Assembly: GCA_024803745.1 (NCBI GenBank)
Contig: JANJXV010000013.1
Coordinates: forward strand, 58,466,602-58,530,601
Length of the DNA: 64,000 bases
Source: Megascapheus bottae
Taxonomy: Eukaryota; Chordata; Mammalia; Rodentia; Geomyidae
Reading direction: 5' to 3'
A program made the position numbers and the translations under genes. Below are positions 11,541 through 23,600 of the stretch, in pieces. The notes under the pieces were generated by a model that saw only the letters and a program-made list of their open reading frames with translations, was not told the origin of the DNA and did no database searches. Numbering within the stretch: the first letter of the stretch is position 1; each line of letters begins with the position of its first letter.

Positions 11541-12624
11541 AGCACTCTGCTGCTAGATTAGACACCATAGTCTCACAGGGACTTTGCTTTGCCCCGGCTG
11601 GCACAGACTGCAGTTTTCAAATCAATGAGTCCTTTATAAGGCCACTTTCCTCCAATTAAAGCAACATGGTGGTCAACACAGAAATAGTCTCTAAGCATGA
11701 TCTTACCTGGAACTTGGTAAGGGCCAAAATTACATCAGAATAAGGATCTGCTGTCCTCCTCCATGGGTCTGCTGGAAATTGTTATAAACTTACAAGAACA
11801 AAATGAAATAGCAATTAAGCAATCATTTTTGTAGTCCTACTTTCCCTTCTTTCTCTCTCTTTTATTATTTAGTTATTTATTTGTATTGGTTAGGTTACTA
11901 CTTAGAACTTCAATAACAGTTTAAACTCAAATACAATTTTTCCCTAATGCAAGAATAAAAACATCAGTGCACCAAAAGTCCAGACTTATTTTCCTTTTTC
12001 TAAAATACATTTAATTGTAAAGTAGCATAAAACCCAATCATAAGGAGATAAACCTTTAAACATTGCTTTTAAAACCCTTTTTTCCAATTTAATATATTTT
12101 AGGGGGCAGTTTAAGAAATACTAATCACATCACCCACATTTTACCATCAGATTTCCAGTGTCAGTCTGCAAGGAAAAAGAGACAGGATGAAGACGGTCCA
12201 CTCTGTCTGTCTGACCAGGTTTAGATGAACAGCCTTTGTGCCAGCTTGTCTTTTGTCACCACGTGTGGACCCTCCCTAGGGCCTGTCCCACCATGGGAAC
12301 CCAGAGCTGCACTTTTGCCAGTTCACCTCTCACTCCCAAAGATGGTCACATAGCACTATCCTAAGTTTTCCCTGTCCTTTCTCTTGGCATCTGATTACCT
12401 AAACAGTTTTAAAAGATAGGCAGGCAAAGCTTCTGACACTGATAAACAAATTCACATTTAAATTTCTGATACTTGTCCCCTAATGCCTCTGTGCTAAACA
12501 GGATACAATGTCTATAATGTAAACAGCTCTATGCATTGCAATACCAGATTTTTTTTTAAATGCAGATTTCAGGATCTTTAGAAATCCTTTTTACCAGTTC
12601 CTCTTTAAAACAATGCAATAATCA

Positions 12625-12844
12625 GGGGCCGGGAGTTTGGCCTAGTGGTTAAAGTGCTTGCCTAGCATGCATGAAGACCCGGGTTCGATTCCTTGGTACC
12701 ACATACATAGAAAAAAGCCGGAAGTGGTGCTGAGGCTCAAGTGGTAGAGCTCTAGCCTTGAGAAAGTCCAAGGACAGTGCTCAGGCCCTGAGCTCAAGCC
12801 CAGGACTGGCAAAAAAAAAAAAAAACAAAAAAAAAAAAACAAAA
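12625..12844 (+). repeat. IDL-Geo-like SINE with 18-bp TSD
   Basis: Near-consensus copy with an A-rich tail interrupted by single C residues. The duplication aaaacaatgcaataatca is at 12607-12624 and 12845-12862. The exact TSD and intact arms suggest a young insertion. Confidence 0.95.
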
Positions 12845-13480
12845 AAAACAATGCAATAATCAATTGAGACATTGGAAATATTCAAACCCAATTATTTTCT
12901 TGAAGTTTAGACTTAGATTTACCCAGTTGCCTTTGTGTTTCAAGTATAAATTCATTCATTGTTTTATACAGCATGTTGACAATTTAACCTTGAACATGTT
13001 CACTCACACCTATTCACACACATTCATACTCAAAGGTCTTAAAAGAGCGCAAAATTAATATCGGCAGTACATTTCCCGGAAGTTTGTGTCAAGCAAGTTT
13101 TGCCAATATTACTCTTGTAGGTGACAGCCAAGTTTTAAAACAAAACTTTCTAACAAGGCAACTTAGCTGAAATTTATTTTTCTAGAGCTTGTTCCTGATG
13201 GTAGACATATTACCATACTACTTTTTGCAGATGAAAGTTGGGTGGGAGTCTTAAACCTAGGGAAACTAAAACTGAAGTCTGCATCCTGCCACCAACTGTC
13301 TCCAGACTGTCACTTCAGCAGGTTGTTAGGAAAAAGGAAACTGGACTAAGCCTGCAGCTACTTTGTCTGACCTCGGCTCACCTCAACTGCAGCCAAGTGG
13401 GAAGGGCCATATCCCCAGGTGGGGCCCAAACTTTTACTTCCCGGAAATATTCAAATAGATAACAAAGATGCGTGCGTGAG

Positions 13481-13485
<5 letters not shown>

Positions 13486-13537
<52 letters not shown>
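13486..13537. repeat. (CA)n microsatellite
   Basis: About 26 CA units preceded by cgcgcg. Confidence 0.97.
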
Positions 13538-13542
<5 letters not shown>

Positions 13543-14173
13543 GCACACACGGATCCATATTTAGGACTGGCACCAATTTCAAAGACAAAACTGGACAAGA
13601 AAAAAATACCCAAGGAAAAACATGTAACAAGAACAAGACAGACAAGCAGAGACTTTTAAGTAACTCCTAAACCTCTGATGGCATGCCTGGCCTTAAACTA
13701 TCAGAGTGACAGAAAGACCATGGGGCCCTGAACTCAGGGGGCGTCTCCCCTATGGAGATTTTCGTTCCCTGGTAGCCGGCAGTTGGAAGCCATCCTAACC
13801 TACTTAAAAATGGCTCTCAAACAAAACCAGACATTGACTCAGAAAATTGGACTCAGTCAGATACACTTAACACAAAAACATGAACTCAGATGAATGTTCT
13901 CACCAAACAGCTTATTTAGATTTAGACATGTCTTGCCGGTGGGACTCTCAGGCATGCCCTGTTATCGACAAGAAACCCAGAAGGGGGTCAAGGTGTCCCT
14001 TGACCACCCAGGCCTTAATGAGCTTGCTGCGTCTAGCTTTTCCTCTCTGTTTTAGGCCCACAGTGCACTTTCTAGAAAAAAGAAAAAAAATACAGACACA
14101 AGGGGTCGGCTGACTTCTACTTACCTCTGGAGGTCTTCGCTTTTCACCTGGGCATCTTTCCCAAAAAAGTTTG

Positions 14174-14423
14174 TTAATAGGAGGATGGTAAAGGCAAACT
14201 AGTGCTTACCCAATGGGTGAAGGGAAATAGAAAAGAAGCATTAGGAATTGATAAAAGACTTGGGATCCCTGGCTGGGTGGTCCCCATAGGCTGCATAAAC
14301 CTGTATTTGCCTGACCCTTTTGATAACAAAAATGGGGACTTCTGAAGCTGCTTCTGTACTAATTTTAATAGCTCCAATTGTTTTTTCTGCCAATAGACCA
14401 CTGTTCCACCCATATAGGATCAT
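14174..14423 (-). pseudogene. Reverse-transcriptase fragment
   Basis: Two overlapping minus frames carry a retroviral RT-like entry segment (PIFVIK, then SGKYRFMQPMGTTQPG), matching the betaretroviral pattern of a VIKKKSGKWR-type string followed by QPMG-x-x-QPG-x-PS. It is frameshifted and short, and lies directly after gag-like sequence with no protease region visible. Confidence 0.6.
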
Positions 14424-15332
14424 GTGATTTCCAAGTTAACTGTGGCCCCTAGAACTGAGGGGCAGTTATATGCCAATTTTCTCATAAATAATGCAGTCAT
14501 CATAGAATGCCACAACGTCCTATCTTGTCTCTCCCTAGAGATTATTGGGCAGGTACTGTTTAAGAACAGAGGCTGAACGGCTCTTGGCAGGGCAGGGGGC
14601 ATGCCATTTACTAAGAAGCTGCCTAAGCCCTGGAGCTGGACCTGCTGCAGAGTTTCTAGGAGGCGGGAACTTAAGGCCTGGGAGGAGATCTGAATTCCAG
14701 GCCAGACATTGTTGTTGCCTCTGATCTCAGCTTCATCATAACAGGCCGCTTTCCACTGTAAAAACTGTCTCCCCGAAGTATTGCCCATATGATTGTCTTC
14801 CAGTGTTGGGGAGTATTCAAGGTAGTAGGCATTGTTTCAAACATTTGTTCTAAAAAATGGGGGGGATTACTGAGGGATGGGCTCCCCATCCCAGGAGGTT
14901 CCTGAGGGGTTGAGGGGCATAAGGGGAACTCTGTAGAGAACCCACCGGGATGAGGGGGAGGTCTGCTTTCATTTTGGAATTTGAGATCAATCAGAGATGG
15001 ATAAATTTGCTGGCCTGTGCCTTTATCTACAGGGGCAGCAGAGCACTCTCCCAGGGGGCCCCTAGTATGCTCCCCTTTCTGACCCTGCCAGTCTACCCTC
15101 TCCCAGGTGGACTCATCCCATCCTGCAAGAATCCATGGGCAGAGGGACAGAACAGTTTCATAAAATTGCTCAAGCTTTCCCCTACCTTTAGCCAGGTTTC
15201 TAAATTTAGGGTTCCCTCCTCTGGAAACCACAGGCACACTTCCTCAATAAACTGTTGGAAGCCCTCAAGCTGCCCTTCCCTCCCCGTGCTGTGCTCCACA
15301 GGCTTGGAGTATTCCTCGAAGGGCCTGCACAT
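14420..15332 (-). pseudogene. gag remnant (matrix and capsid pieces)
   Basis: A matrix-like block with the conserved WFPEEGTLNL motif lies near 15215 and resembles betaretroviral Gag, which has a similar WFPEEG-x-LNL segment. A capsid-like block (QHWKTIIWAILRGDSF) lies near 14780. The frame changes and stops several times, so no functional protein is encoded. The proviral leader just upstream is interrupted by a SINE at 15365-15559. Confidence 0.7.
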
Positions 15333-15364
15333 AAAGCCTGCGGCTATTACCTTGTTCCATTATT

Positions 15365-15559
15365 ATTATTTTTTTGCCAGTCCTGGGCTTGAGCTCAGGG
15401 CCTGAGCACAGTCCTTGGACTTTCTCAAGGCTAGAGCTCTACCACTTGAGCCTCAGCACCACTTCTGGCTTTTTTCTATGTATGTGGTACCAAGGAATCG
15501 AACCCGGGTCTTCATGCATGCTAGGCAAGCACTCAACCACTAGGCCAAACTCCCAGCCT
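15365..15559 (-). repeat. IDL-Geo-like SINE in the proviral leader, 14-bp TSD
   Basis: The duplication cttgttccattatt is at 15351-15364 and 15560-15573, so the SINE entered after the provirus integrated. Confidence 0.93.
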
Positions 15560-15672
15560 CTTGTTCCATTATTTTTTTACTCTCAACTGTACTTTCTCTC
15601 TCACCCTCTTAAGACTCTTATGATGCGTCACTCACCACAGTGGGGTCCTCTATCATCATCCTAGGTTTTCAG

Positions 15673-15690
15673 GTCCCTGTTTGGGCGCCA
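15673..15690 (-). other. Retroviral primer-binding site, tRNA-Lys type
   Basis: The minus strand reads TGGCGCCCAAACAGGGAC, one base from the canonical complement of the tRNA-Lys3 3' end. It begins two bases after the LTR CA terminus. Confidence 0.85.
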
Positions 15691-15692
15691 CT

Positions 15693-16129
15693 TGCCAGGG
15701 CCAGCTGGCAGCGAACCCGGATTCCTGATTTAGGGGGGGAAGACTTGGAAAAGAAATAGATAAGAGACAAACAGATGGGGTCGGGAAGACCACAGCCCAA
15801 GTCAGCAGCCCAAGAAGGCTGTGAGCGTAAGACTGCAACACCATTTATTTTCTAAATCCAGTCTTATATACTTCTTGAGACCAGGGAACTGCCAAGAGTT
15901 ACATTCACACAAAGCAGTAAATCTCAGATCAGTTAAGCAGGACAAGGCCATAAAACAATAAAGCAATAAAGCAATAAATCGATAAGGTCAGGGAGTTCAC
16001 AATACAGACAATGTAGCTCAAAAGGTCCTAGGCAAGGTGCCATACATGACAGCTCATATCTCTGTGTGGTTATCTTACTGAGTTATGCAGATTCAGGGTC
16101 AGGCTGACTCCACACCCCGACTCTCAACA
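15693..16129 (-). mobile_element. 5' LTR of the provirus
   Basis: Begins TGTTGAGAGT and ends CTGGCA on the minus strand, 437 bp, two bases before the primer site. It contains a TATA-like motif (gtatataaga, near 15872-15863) and an AATAAA at 15849-15844, spaced as expected for U3-R. The upper boundary is inferred from the TG terminus. Confidence 0.65.
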
Positions 16130-16269
16130 AAGGACTGCTTTGCTGCTTTCCTTCTCAAGTCCCATTCCTAAAAATCACCCTCCCTGAGACCTGTCAGGAC
16201 CCCTCACCAGCTACCGAAACCCTGATCTTCACTCTGCTTTCCTGTATAGCCATATATCTTTACATTCAT

Positions 16270-16570
16270 CATCTATCACAATGTGTGTGCTGTATCTTGT
16301 ATGTATATCATGTACATCTTTATTAACCTAGCATTTAAGTACTACATTCCTGGTGTATATGTCATACGCACATAATGCTTTACATATTAATGCATGTATG
16401 TGTTTACTGCATCTTGTTTGTATATCAAACATATATTATGTATAATACATATTTACTATATCATTTTTATGTCATATATTTATTTGTGATGTCATGTGTT
16501 CACTGTATCCTGTTTATGTTTCAGACATGTGTTTATTGTATCAAGTTCATATATCACTTATTGTCTGTGT
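16270..16570. repeat. AT-rich degenerate tandem repeat
   Basis: At least four related units with the pattern gtgtttactgcatcttgttt followed by tatatcaaacat or similar, heavily diverged. No coding content. Confidence 0.55.
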
Positions 16571-17699
16571 TTTTGTCAAAATGCTAGCTCAAGAAGGACA
16601 AGGTTTTTGTTTGTTTTGTAGAATGAAAGAACACATTTATAAAGTGACTGTGGAGATTTACCCCTGGGAGGTAAAGGGTTCACTCCAAAGTGTCCCATCT
16701 GCAGGTGCCTCAAGAGCTGGCCAAGGCTGGCCATGTCCTTACACGTCTGGCCCCAGCCCCAAGACAAAGCTTTGCCTCCAGGCTTTCTGCAGTCAGCCCA
16801 GCCCAATGAGTTTCCTCAGTGATGAACTGTGGAGTAAACGCTGCTCCACCCAAGCAGGTGGTGAAAAGACTGTTAACCCTTCCGAAGGAGAATTAAGTAC
16901 TGTATATTGGGACTCCCAGCTTGCCATGATGTCACAACCCCCCACCCTAACCTGGGCTCTTGCTCTATATCCACCCTCTCCTGACCCCTTTCCTGCCGAT
17001 TCCACGCAGTGGCTGCCTCTGGACTCAGACCACAACAACTCAGGGTAGTTCACTCCTAGTGCCAAGACACATATTCTCAAGGAAGGACCTTCCCACATTC
17101 AGCCTACAAGATTAGAATTATGGGGGCTCCATCTGTACCCCCTGAAGATGAGGGCCAGGTTAGAGTGGGCACTCCATAGCACACCATAATGAATTCCATT
17201 AGTATTCAGGCAGAATCTACTGGCTACATTTCACAGGGAAGAAACCAAAGCCCAGACAGAGGCACACAGAAGCAGGCCAGAATCCAGCAGCACAATCTCA
17301 GCCTGACCCTGATCACCTTCCCACAGAGAGATGGCCCAATACTCTCCCACAGCATCAGAAGCTTCTTGTGGAAAGGTGTTCAACTAATGGTAGTTCTCAT
17401 CATTGCTGTTGCTGGGCATGTCTGTCAGTGGTATGGCTAGAGGGTCTGTGGAGAGGGAGGTAGCAATGGCTGTGAGGCTGGGGGAGGGAGAACCCTAGGG
17501 TGTAAAGAGAAGGGGATGTCCTGGGCCTGTCTGAGATCAAGTGGTTGGGTTTATGTGGGCCGCCCAATTGCCTGTCTAAGGCTTCTTGGCTCAAAAGAAT
17601 TGCCTGGAGGCTATGGACAGAGTTCAGCTCTTGGAATCAGGGGAGAGTTTCTTCATATGGGCTCAGACTACAGTGTCCTGCACCCTCCTCCCCAGGGCC
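16571..17699 (-). other. Region 3' of NLRP6, presumed 3' UTR and flank
   Basis: Unique sequence after the NLRP6 stop. I see no canonical AATAAA on the minus strand close to the stop, so the transcript end cannot be placed. Confidence 0.35.
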
Positions 17700-20600
17700 T
17701 CATAGGGCACTGGTATATCCTGTTGGAGGCTCCAGATGGCTGTCCAGTTCTGGGTGCACGATGATCAGATCTGGCTTTTTCGTCTTCAAAGCTCGAAGCT
17801 CCTGCAGTGATTGCTCACTCAGCTCCACAGAAGCCAGCCTAGAGCCATATGCACAGGACAGAGGAGGTGGTGCAGCAATTAGAATTTGTGATATTGGAGA
17901 CCACCAGGGGAATAAGAGGCTATTAGGTTCACTGGCCCAGATTGTAGGCATAGAATAGGGGTGTTTGTTTCAGGCCTAGGGCCAGGCTTTCAGAAGATGG
18001 GTGTTTTTAGACTGGATCCTTAGCTCTTCATGTGAGGTTGGGCCCTTGTGTGGGGGTGTCTCTTAGAGGGATTTCTCTTAAAGGTGCAGGAGAAACTCAC
18101 AGCCTACCACCCTGGAGTTGGTAGGCTGTACTCCAGCACTCTCCTTTACCTGAGGGTCTGTAGTTTGCTTTCCTGAAGGTGCAAGACTGCACACAGGTAG
18201 GTCACTATGGGGCCTGGCAGCTGACAGCCACTGAGGTCCAACGTGGTCAGTGAAGAACTGTTCTGGAGCACACCAACTAGGTACTGGATGGCTCCCTGCA
18301 GGTCCAGCAGCTGCACCCTAGGGAGAGGGCTGGCCTCAGGTACTGCTGAGGCTGGGGTCCAATCCTTCCACCCCTTCCAGGTCAGGCCTCACCTGAGGGT
18401 CTGCACTGGGCACTGTGGCCAAGCCAGGCCCTCACTCAGCATATGTAGGCCTGCCTCGCTGAGCTGGTTTTGGAGGAGGTTCAACTCTGTCAGGCAGGAG
18501 GCTGTCTTCAGAGCCATAGAGAGGTCGTGGCAAACCACATCGGGGAGTTTGCAGCAAGCCAGCCTGTGATCAAGAAGCAGGGGGATTTGTTTTCAGGCCG
18601 CTAGCCACTTCTCGCCTACATAACCTGCCCACTCTTTGGTGGCCTGAGGCTCAGTCAAGAGATGCATGGGCCTCTCTTAAATGTCCATTAGGTTGCTATG
18701 GACCATTACTTGTGGAGTCAGCCTGTCTCTGATTGTTGGGCAGTTGTTTTGTTTCTGGCTTTCTTGTTTCTTTGTCTCAGTGTGCTGAGTACCTTCCTAC
18801 ACTTAGTACTGGTAGAACTGCTGAGTTGCCTTGGGCTTTTTATGCTAATTGGCAGCAATCCAGCTAGTTTACCATCTGGTCATCAAGGTACAACTATTCA
18901 TTTCATGATGCTCTGCCAGTATCTTCCTATAGGGTTTATTACTTTCTGTTCATTGGTGATAGCTAACACTGATTGGAAAGATATCACAATCTAAGTTCTA
19001 TACTTAGCCTCACTAAGCAACACCAAGCCTCTGAGGCAGAACCTACTGCTACATTTTACAGGGAGAAAAACCAAAGCCCAGAGAGGCACACAGAAGCAGA
19101 CCAGGGTCTGCTTCAGGCACACGGGTAGCCTGAGCTCAGAGCCTGACCTGAGCACCTTCCTCCACAGGGATGGCCCAACAATCTTCTGCAGCACTCACAA
19201 GCACCATCTGGAGAGAAACTGTACCATTATCTTCTCTGTTCTCCAGGTTGGCAGCACATTGCCTTCCACTCAAATCAGTACAAACTATTTCCCATTGGTT
19301 CCTAACTTAGCGATGGGGTGCCTAACAGGCTCCAACCTGTGCCCTCAGCCTTCCCCATGAGCCTGCCTTCTGCCTCTGCCCAGGACTGACTGGAGGCCCT
19401 TCCTGGGAGGAGCCAGGGCATGTGCACTCACGTTAGGCTGTGCAGACCACACCGCGGGTCAGTCATGGCCTCACAGAGTGGACCCAGCAGGGAGACTGGG
19501 AGATGTTTTGTGATGGCTCGGGAACTGTCAGGAGAGAGAACAATGTGAGGTCCACTGTTCCCTTTCTAGGACCTCCTAGAAAGGGACCCTTCCTATCTTA
19601 GCTTTGAGGTGCTACAGCTGGCTTTACCATGCATCCCCACACTGAACTATGCCCCTTCCACCTCCATGTCTTCTCCCCATCAAACCCAGAAACTTTCAAT
19701 ATCCTAACAGACTGAGCACCTACAATGGGTGCTGGGGGTGCAAAGAAACTCTGGCACCAGCTTCATTTGAAGGAGCTGAGAATCTAGTGGAAGAGATGAG
19801 CCGTGGAGATAGCATAGTGTAGGGTGGTTAATGGGGGGGGCACTTCTGGGACCAATGGAAGCCTAAGCAGCTGGGGGAGCTCACACCTATAATCCTAGCT
19901 ACTCAGAAGGCTGAGATCTGAAGATCACAGTTGGAAGCCAACCCAGTCAGGAAAGTCTGTGGGACTCTGATTTCCAATTAACCAGCAAAAAAATCTGAAG
20001 CGGAGCTGTGGCTCAAGTGGTAAAACTCCAGCTTTGAGCAGAAAAAAAGCTCAGGGATAACACCCAGGCTCTGAGTTCCCAGGACCAGCATGTGCGTGTA
20101 CACAGACACGCACACGCACACGTGCACGCACACACGAGTATTAAGAGAAGACATAAGGAGGGGAAGGTTAGGCCAGAGCTGGAGGCATGCTGACTATGCT
20201 GAGAGGTTTGCCTTGAGGGATGGTGGAGAGAAAGTGTGGTGAGGACACCTAGGGAAGATGAGCACCCGGCAGCCACCTTAGGAGGGAGAGGGAAAAGCCA
20301 GCTCTAGGGCCCCCTTCTGCTGTCTGGAGCCACAGGCCCCGTTCTGGACTGCTTCTCAAGCCCAGATGGACACAGAGGCACCAGCACACCTCCTCACGAC
20401 AAGAGGGCAGGCCTGCCCCGAGGACTCACCCCTGCAGCCGCTTCATCAGACTCTTCTTCTTCTTCTCCGGGGCAGCCACCAGCCTGCAGCTGACCAGCCG
20501 CAGAGCCTGACCGGCGGGGCAGCACCGCACGCAGTAGCTCAGGACCTCGAGGTCCATGCGGCTGAAGCGCACTCGCTTGAGCGCCAGCTGGGAAAGGCTG

Positions 20601-23600
20601 CCCAGGGCCTGGCCCACGAAGGCGTCCTCCTGGGTCTCATACAGGCAGTACAGAAGCTCCAGCAGGAAGCTGGTCTCCTCCTCTTCTTCCTCTTGGTCCT
20701 CTGCTTCCTCCAGGACTTCGGCCCCCTGCATCCCCTCTGCTGCCACCCTAGGGCGGCCCTGCTCCTGCACCCAGCGCAGGGCGTCCTGCCTCACGCGCTC
20801 CGGGACGGCGCAGCCGAAGCAGCCCTCGATGTCCCGCACCCTGTCCGCGTTCAGCAGGCCGAAGAGGAAGCGCGTGGTGAGCGCCAGGTGTGCGCACCGC
20901 CTGGCGTCGGCCCTCAGGAGCGTCTCCACGCCGCCCTCGGGGGGGGCCTCCAGCAGGTAGGACAAGGCGGCCAGGAACTCCTGGAAGCTCTGGTCGAGGA
21001 ACTGGTAGGTCACCTCGGTGTCGGTGTCCAGCACGCCCGGCAGCTCTTTCTTGTGGAGGAACAGCGCCTGGACCTGGGAGTGGCGCAGCCCCAGCCGCGC
21101 CAGGTCCTCCCCGGTGAACCGCGCCTGGCGCCGGAGGACCCCGTCCCGGGCCAGGCGGCACAGCTCGCGCAGCTCGGCCCGCACGCGGGCGCCGTCCGCG
21201 CCGGCCGAGCGCAGCACGCTGGCGATGAAGAGCAGGTACACGGCCGTGGTGGTCTTGGCGGTGCGCGACAGGTCGCGGCCCAGCTGGAGCTGCCGCTGCA
21301 GCACGGTGCACACGATCCAGCACACGAAGGGCACGACGCAGAGCGCGAACAGCGTCTCGTTCTCCTTGACGAAGCGGTAGGCGCGCTGCGCGCGGGCCTC
21401 GTCCTGGAAGAACTTGAAGAAGAACTTCTTGCGGTCGCGGCTGGAGAAGCCGCACACGTCCGCGCACTGCGGCGAGCGCAGGCGGCCCTGCAGCCGGTCG
21501 GGCAGCGCGGCGCGCGTGGTCACCAGCAGCAGGGCGCCGGGCAGCAGCGCCTTGCTCAGCAGCCCGCCGAGCACGCGCAGGCTGCCGGCCGCCTCGAAGG
21601 GGTCGGTGCAGGGCGCGGCCTCGGGCGGCCCCGGCGCGGGCATCTCGTCCGCGCCGTCCAGGATGAAGAGCAGCCGCTGCGGCTGCGCCAGCATCTGCCG
21701 CACCGGGGCGCCGCGATCCGGGCACTGGTCGAGGATCAGGTCGGCCAGGCTGCCGGCGCCCGGCCGCTCCAGCAGCTCGCGGCAGGGCAGGAAGAAGGCG
21801 AAGTCCACCTGGCCCTGGTACAGCTTGCCGGCCGCCCAGTCGTACAGGATCTTCTTGGCCGCCATGGTCTTGCCGATGCCCGCCGGGCCCTGCAGCACCA
21901 CGGTCAGCGGCCGCTGGCCCTCCTCGTCGCGGCGGAACAGCCGGTTGAAGGTGTGCGTGTCGGAGCGCCGGGCGCGCTCCAGCTCCTCCGCCGGCCCCCG
22001 CTCGGCCCCCGCCGGCGCGCCCTCGCCCTCGCCCTCGCCCGCGCCGCCGCCATAGCCGCCATAGCCGCCGCCGCCGGGCGCGATGAGCAGCTTGGTGAAG
22101 CGCTTGGTGATCTTCACGGAGCGGGCGTTCCGCTCCTTCACCCGGGCGTGCTGCCGCAGCACGTGCTCGCGGTACTTCTTCCTGTACTCTGGGAGAGGGG
22201 GCGAGGAGGCGAGGGGCTGCCGCGGGCCGGGCCCGGCGTCGGGCCTCCCCGCGCCCCCTGCGGAGCCGCCTCCGGAGCCGCCGCCCCGCCGCCCCCCCTC
22301 CTCCCCGGCCAGCCCGAGGCGCCCCGGGGACCTACCCGACACAGACACGGAGAGCGCCGCCGCCGAGCTGGAGCCGAGCCCTGGGGGGGGGCGAACCGGC
22401 GTGAGGCGCGGGGCGCCTGGGGTTCCCGAGAAGGACTGGGAGGGACGCGCAGGGAGCCCCGCAGACGCCCTGGAGTCGCCGGGAGGAAGGCGGCCCCCGG
22501 CCCCCGGGCCCCTCCCCGGCTCCAACCCCCGGCCCCGGCCCCGACCCCGGCCCCCGCCCTGACCCCGGTCCCGACCCCGACCCCGTCCCCGCCCCGACCC
22601 CGACCCCCGGCCCCCGCCCCGACCCCGACCCCGGCCCCGGCCCCGGCCCCCGCCCCCCGCCCCGACCCCGACCCCGCCCCCGGTCCCCGCCCCGACCCTG
22701 ACCCCCGGCCCCCGCCCCGACCCCGACCCCGGCCCCGGCCCCGGCCCCCGGCCCCCGCCCCCCGCCCCGACCCCGACCCCGGTCCCCGCCCCGACCCCGA
22801 CCCCCGGCCCCCGCCTCGACCCCGACCCCCGGCCTCCGGCCTGCCCCCCGCCCCGACCCTGGCCCCGGCCCCGGTCCCGACCCCGGCCCCCGCCCCCCGC
22901 CCCGACCCCGACCCCGACCCCGGTCCCCGCCCCGACCCCGACCCCCGGCCCCCGCCCCGACCCCGACCCCGGTCCCCGCCCCGACCCCGACCCCCGGCCC
23001 CCGCCCCGACCCCGACCCCGGCCCCGGCCCCGGCCCCCGGCCCCCGCCCCCCGCCCCGACCCCGACCCCGACCCCGGTCCCCGCCCCGACCCCGACCCCC
23101 GGCCCCCGCCTCGACCCCGACCCCCGGCCTCCGGCCTGCCCCCCCGCCCCGACCCTGGCCCCGGCCCCGGTCCCGACCCCGGCCCCCGCCCCGACCCCGA
23201 CCCCGACCCCGGTCCCCGCCCCGACCCCGACCCCCGGCCCCCGCCCCGACCCCGACCCCGGCCCCGGCCCCGGCCCCCGCCCCCCGCCCCGACCCCGACC
23301 CCGACCCCGGTCCCCGCCCCGACCCCGGCCCCCGCCTCGACCCCGACCCCGGTCCCCGGCCCCCGACCCCGGCCCCCGCCTCGACCCCGACCCCCGGCCT
23401 CCGGCCCGCCCCCCGCCCCGACCCCGGTCTCCGCCCCGACCCCGACCCCCGGCCCCCGTCCCGCCCCCCGCCCCGACCCCGGCTCCCGCCCCGACCCCGG
23501 CCCCCGCCCCGGCCCCGCTCACTCTGCAGCCGCTGTGCCTTGAGCCGGGCTGCCACGTCGCGGACGTCCGCCCTCTTGAGTGTCTTGCGGGCCACCTCCA

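Larger units (their letters stand above)
9690..16129 (-). mobile_element. Decayed betaretrovirus-like endogenous retrovirus
   Basis: Old class II provirus read on the minus strand. From its 5' end: LTR (16129-15693), tRNA-Lys-type primer site (15690-15673), gag matrix and capsid remnants (about 15332-14420), an RT-like piece (about 14423-14174), then env transmembrane-subunit remnants (about 10300-9821). No intact frame remains and most of pol is missing or unrecognisable. No 3' LTR could be found, so the lower boundary is approximate. Two SINEs (12625-12844 and 15365-15559) have inserted since. The interval 10715-13690 is treated as retroviral or unassigned filler because I could not align it to any gene. 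Confidence 0.75.

Noticed and set aside
12642..12872. Recurring short peptide with PVLGLSSGPEHCPW found at many places
   Set aside because: It is the reverse translation of the IDL-Geo-like SINE, present at about twenty copies, and not a protein family.
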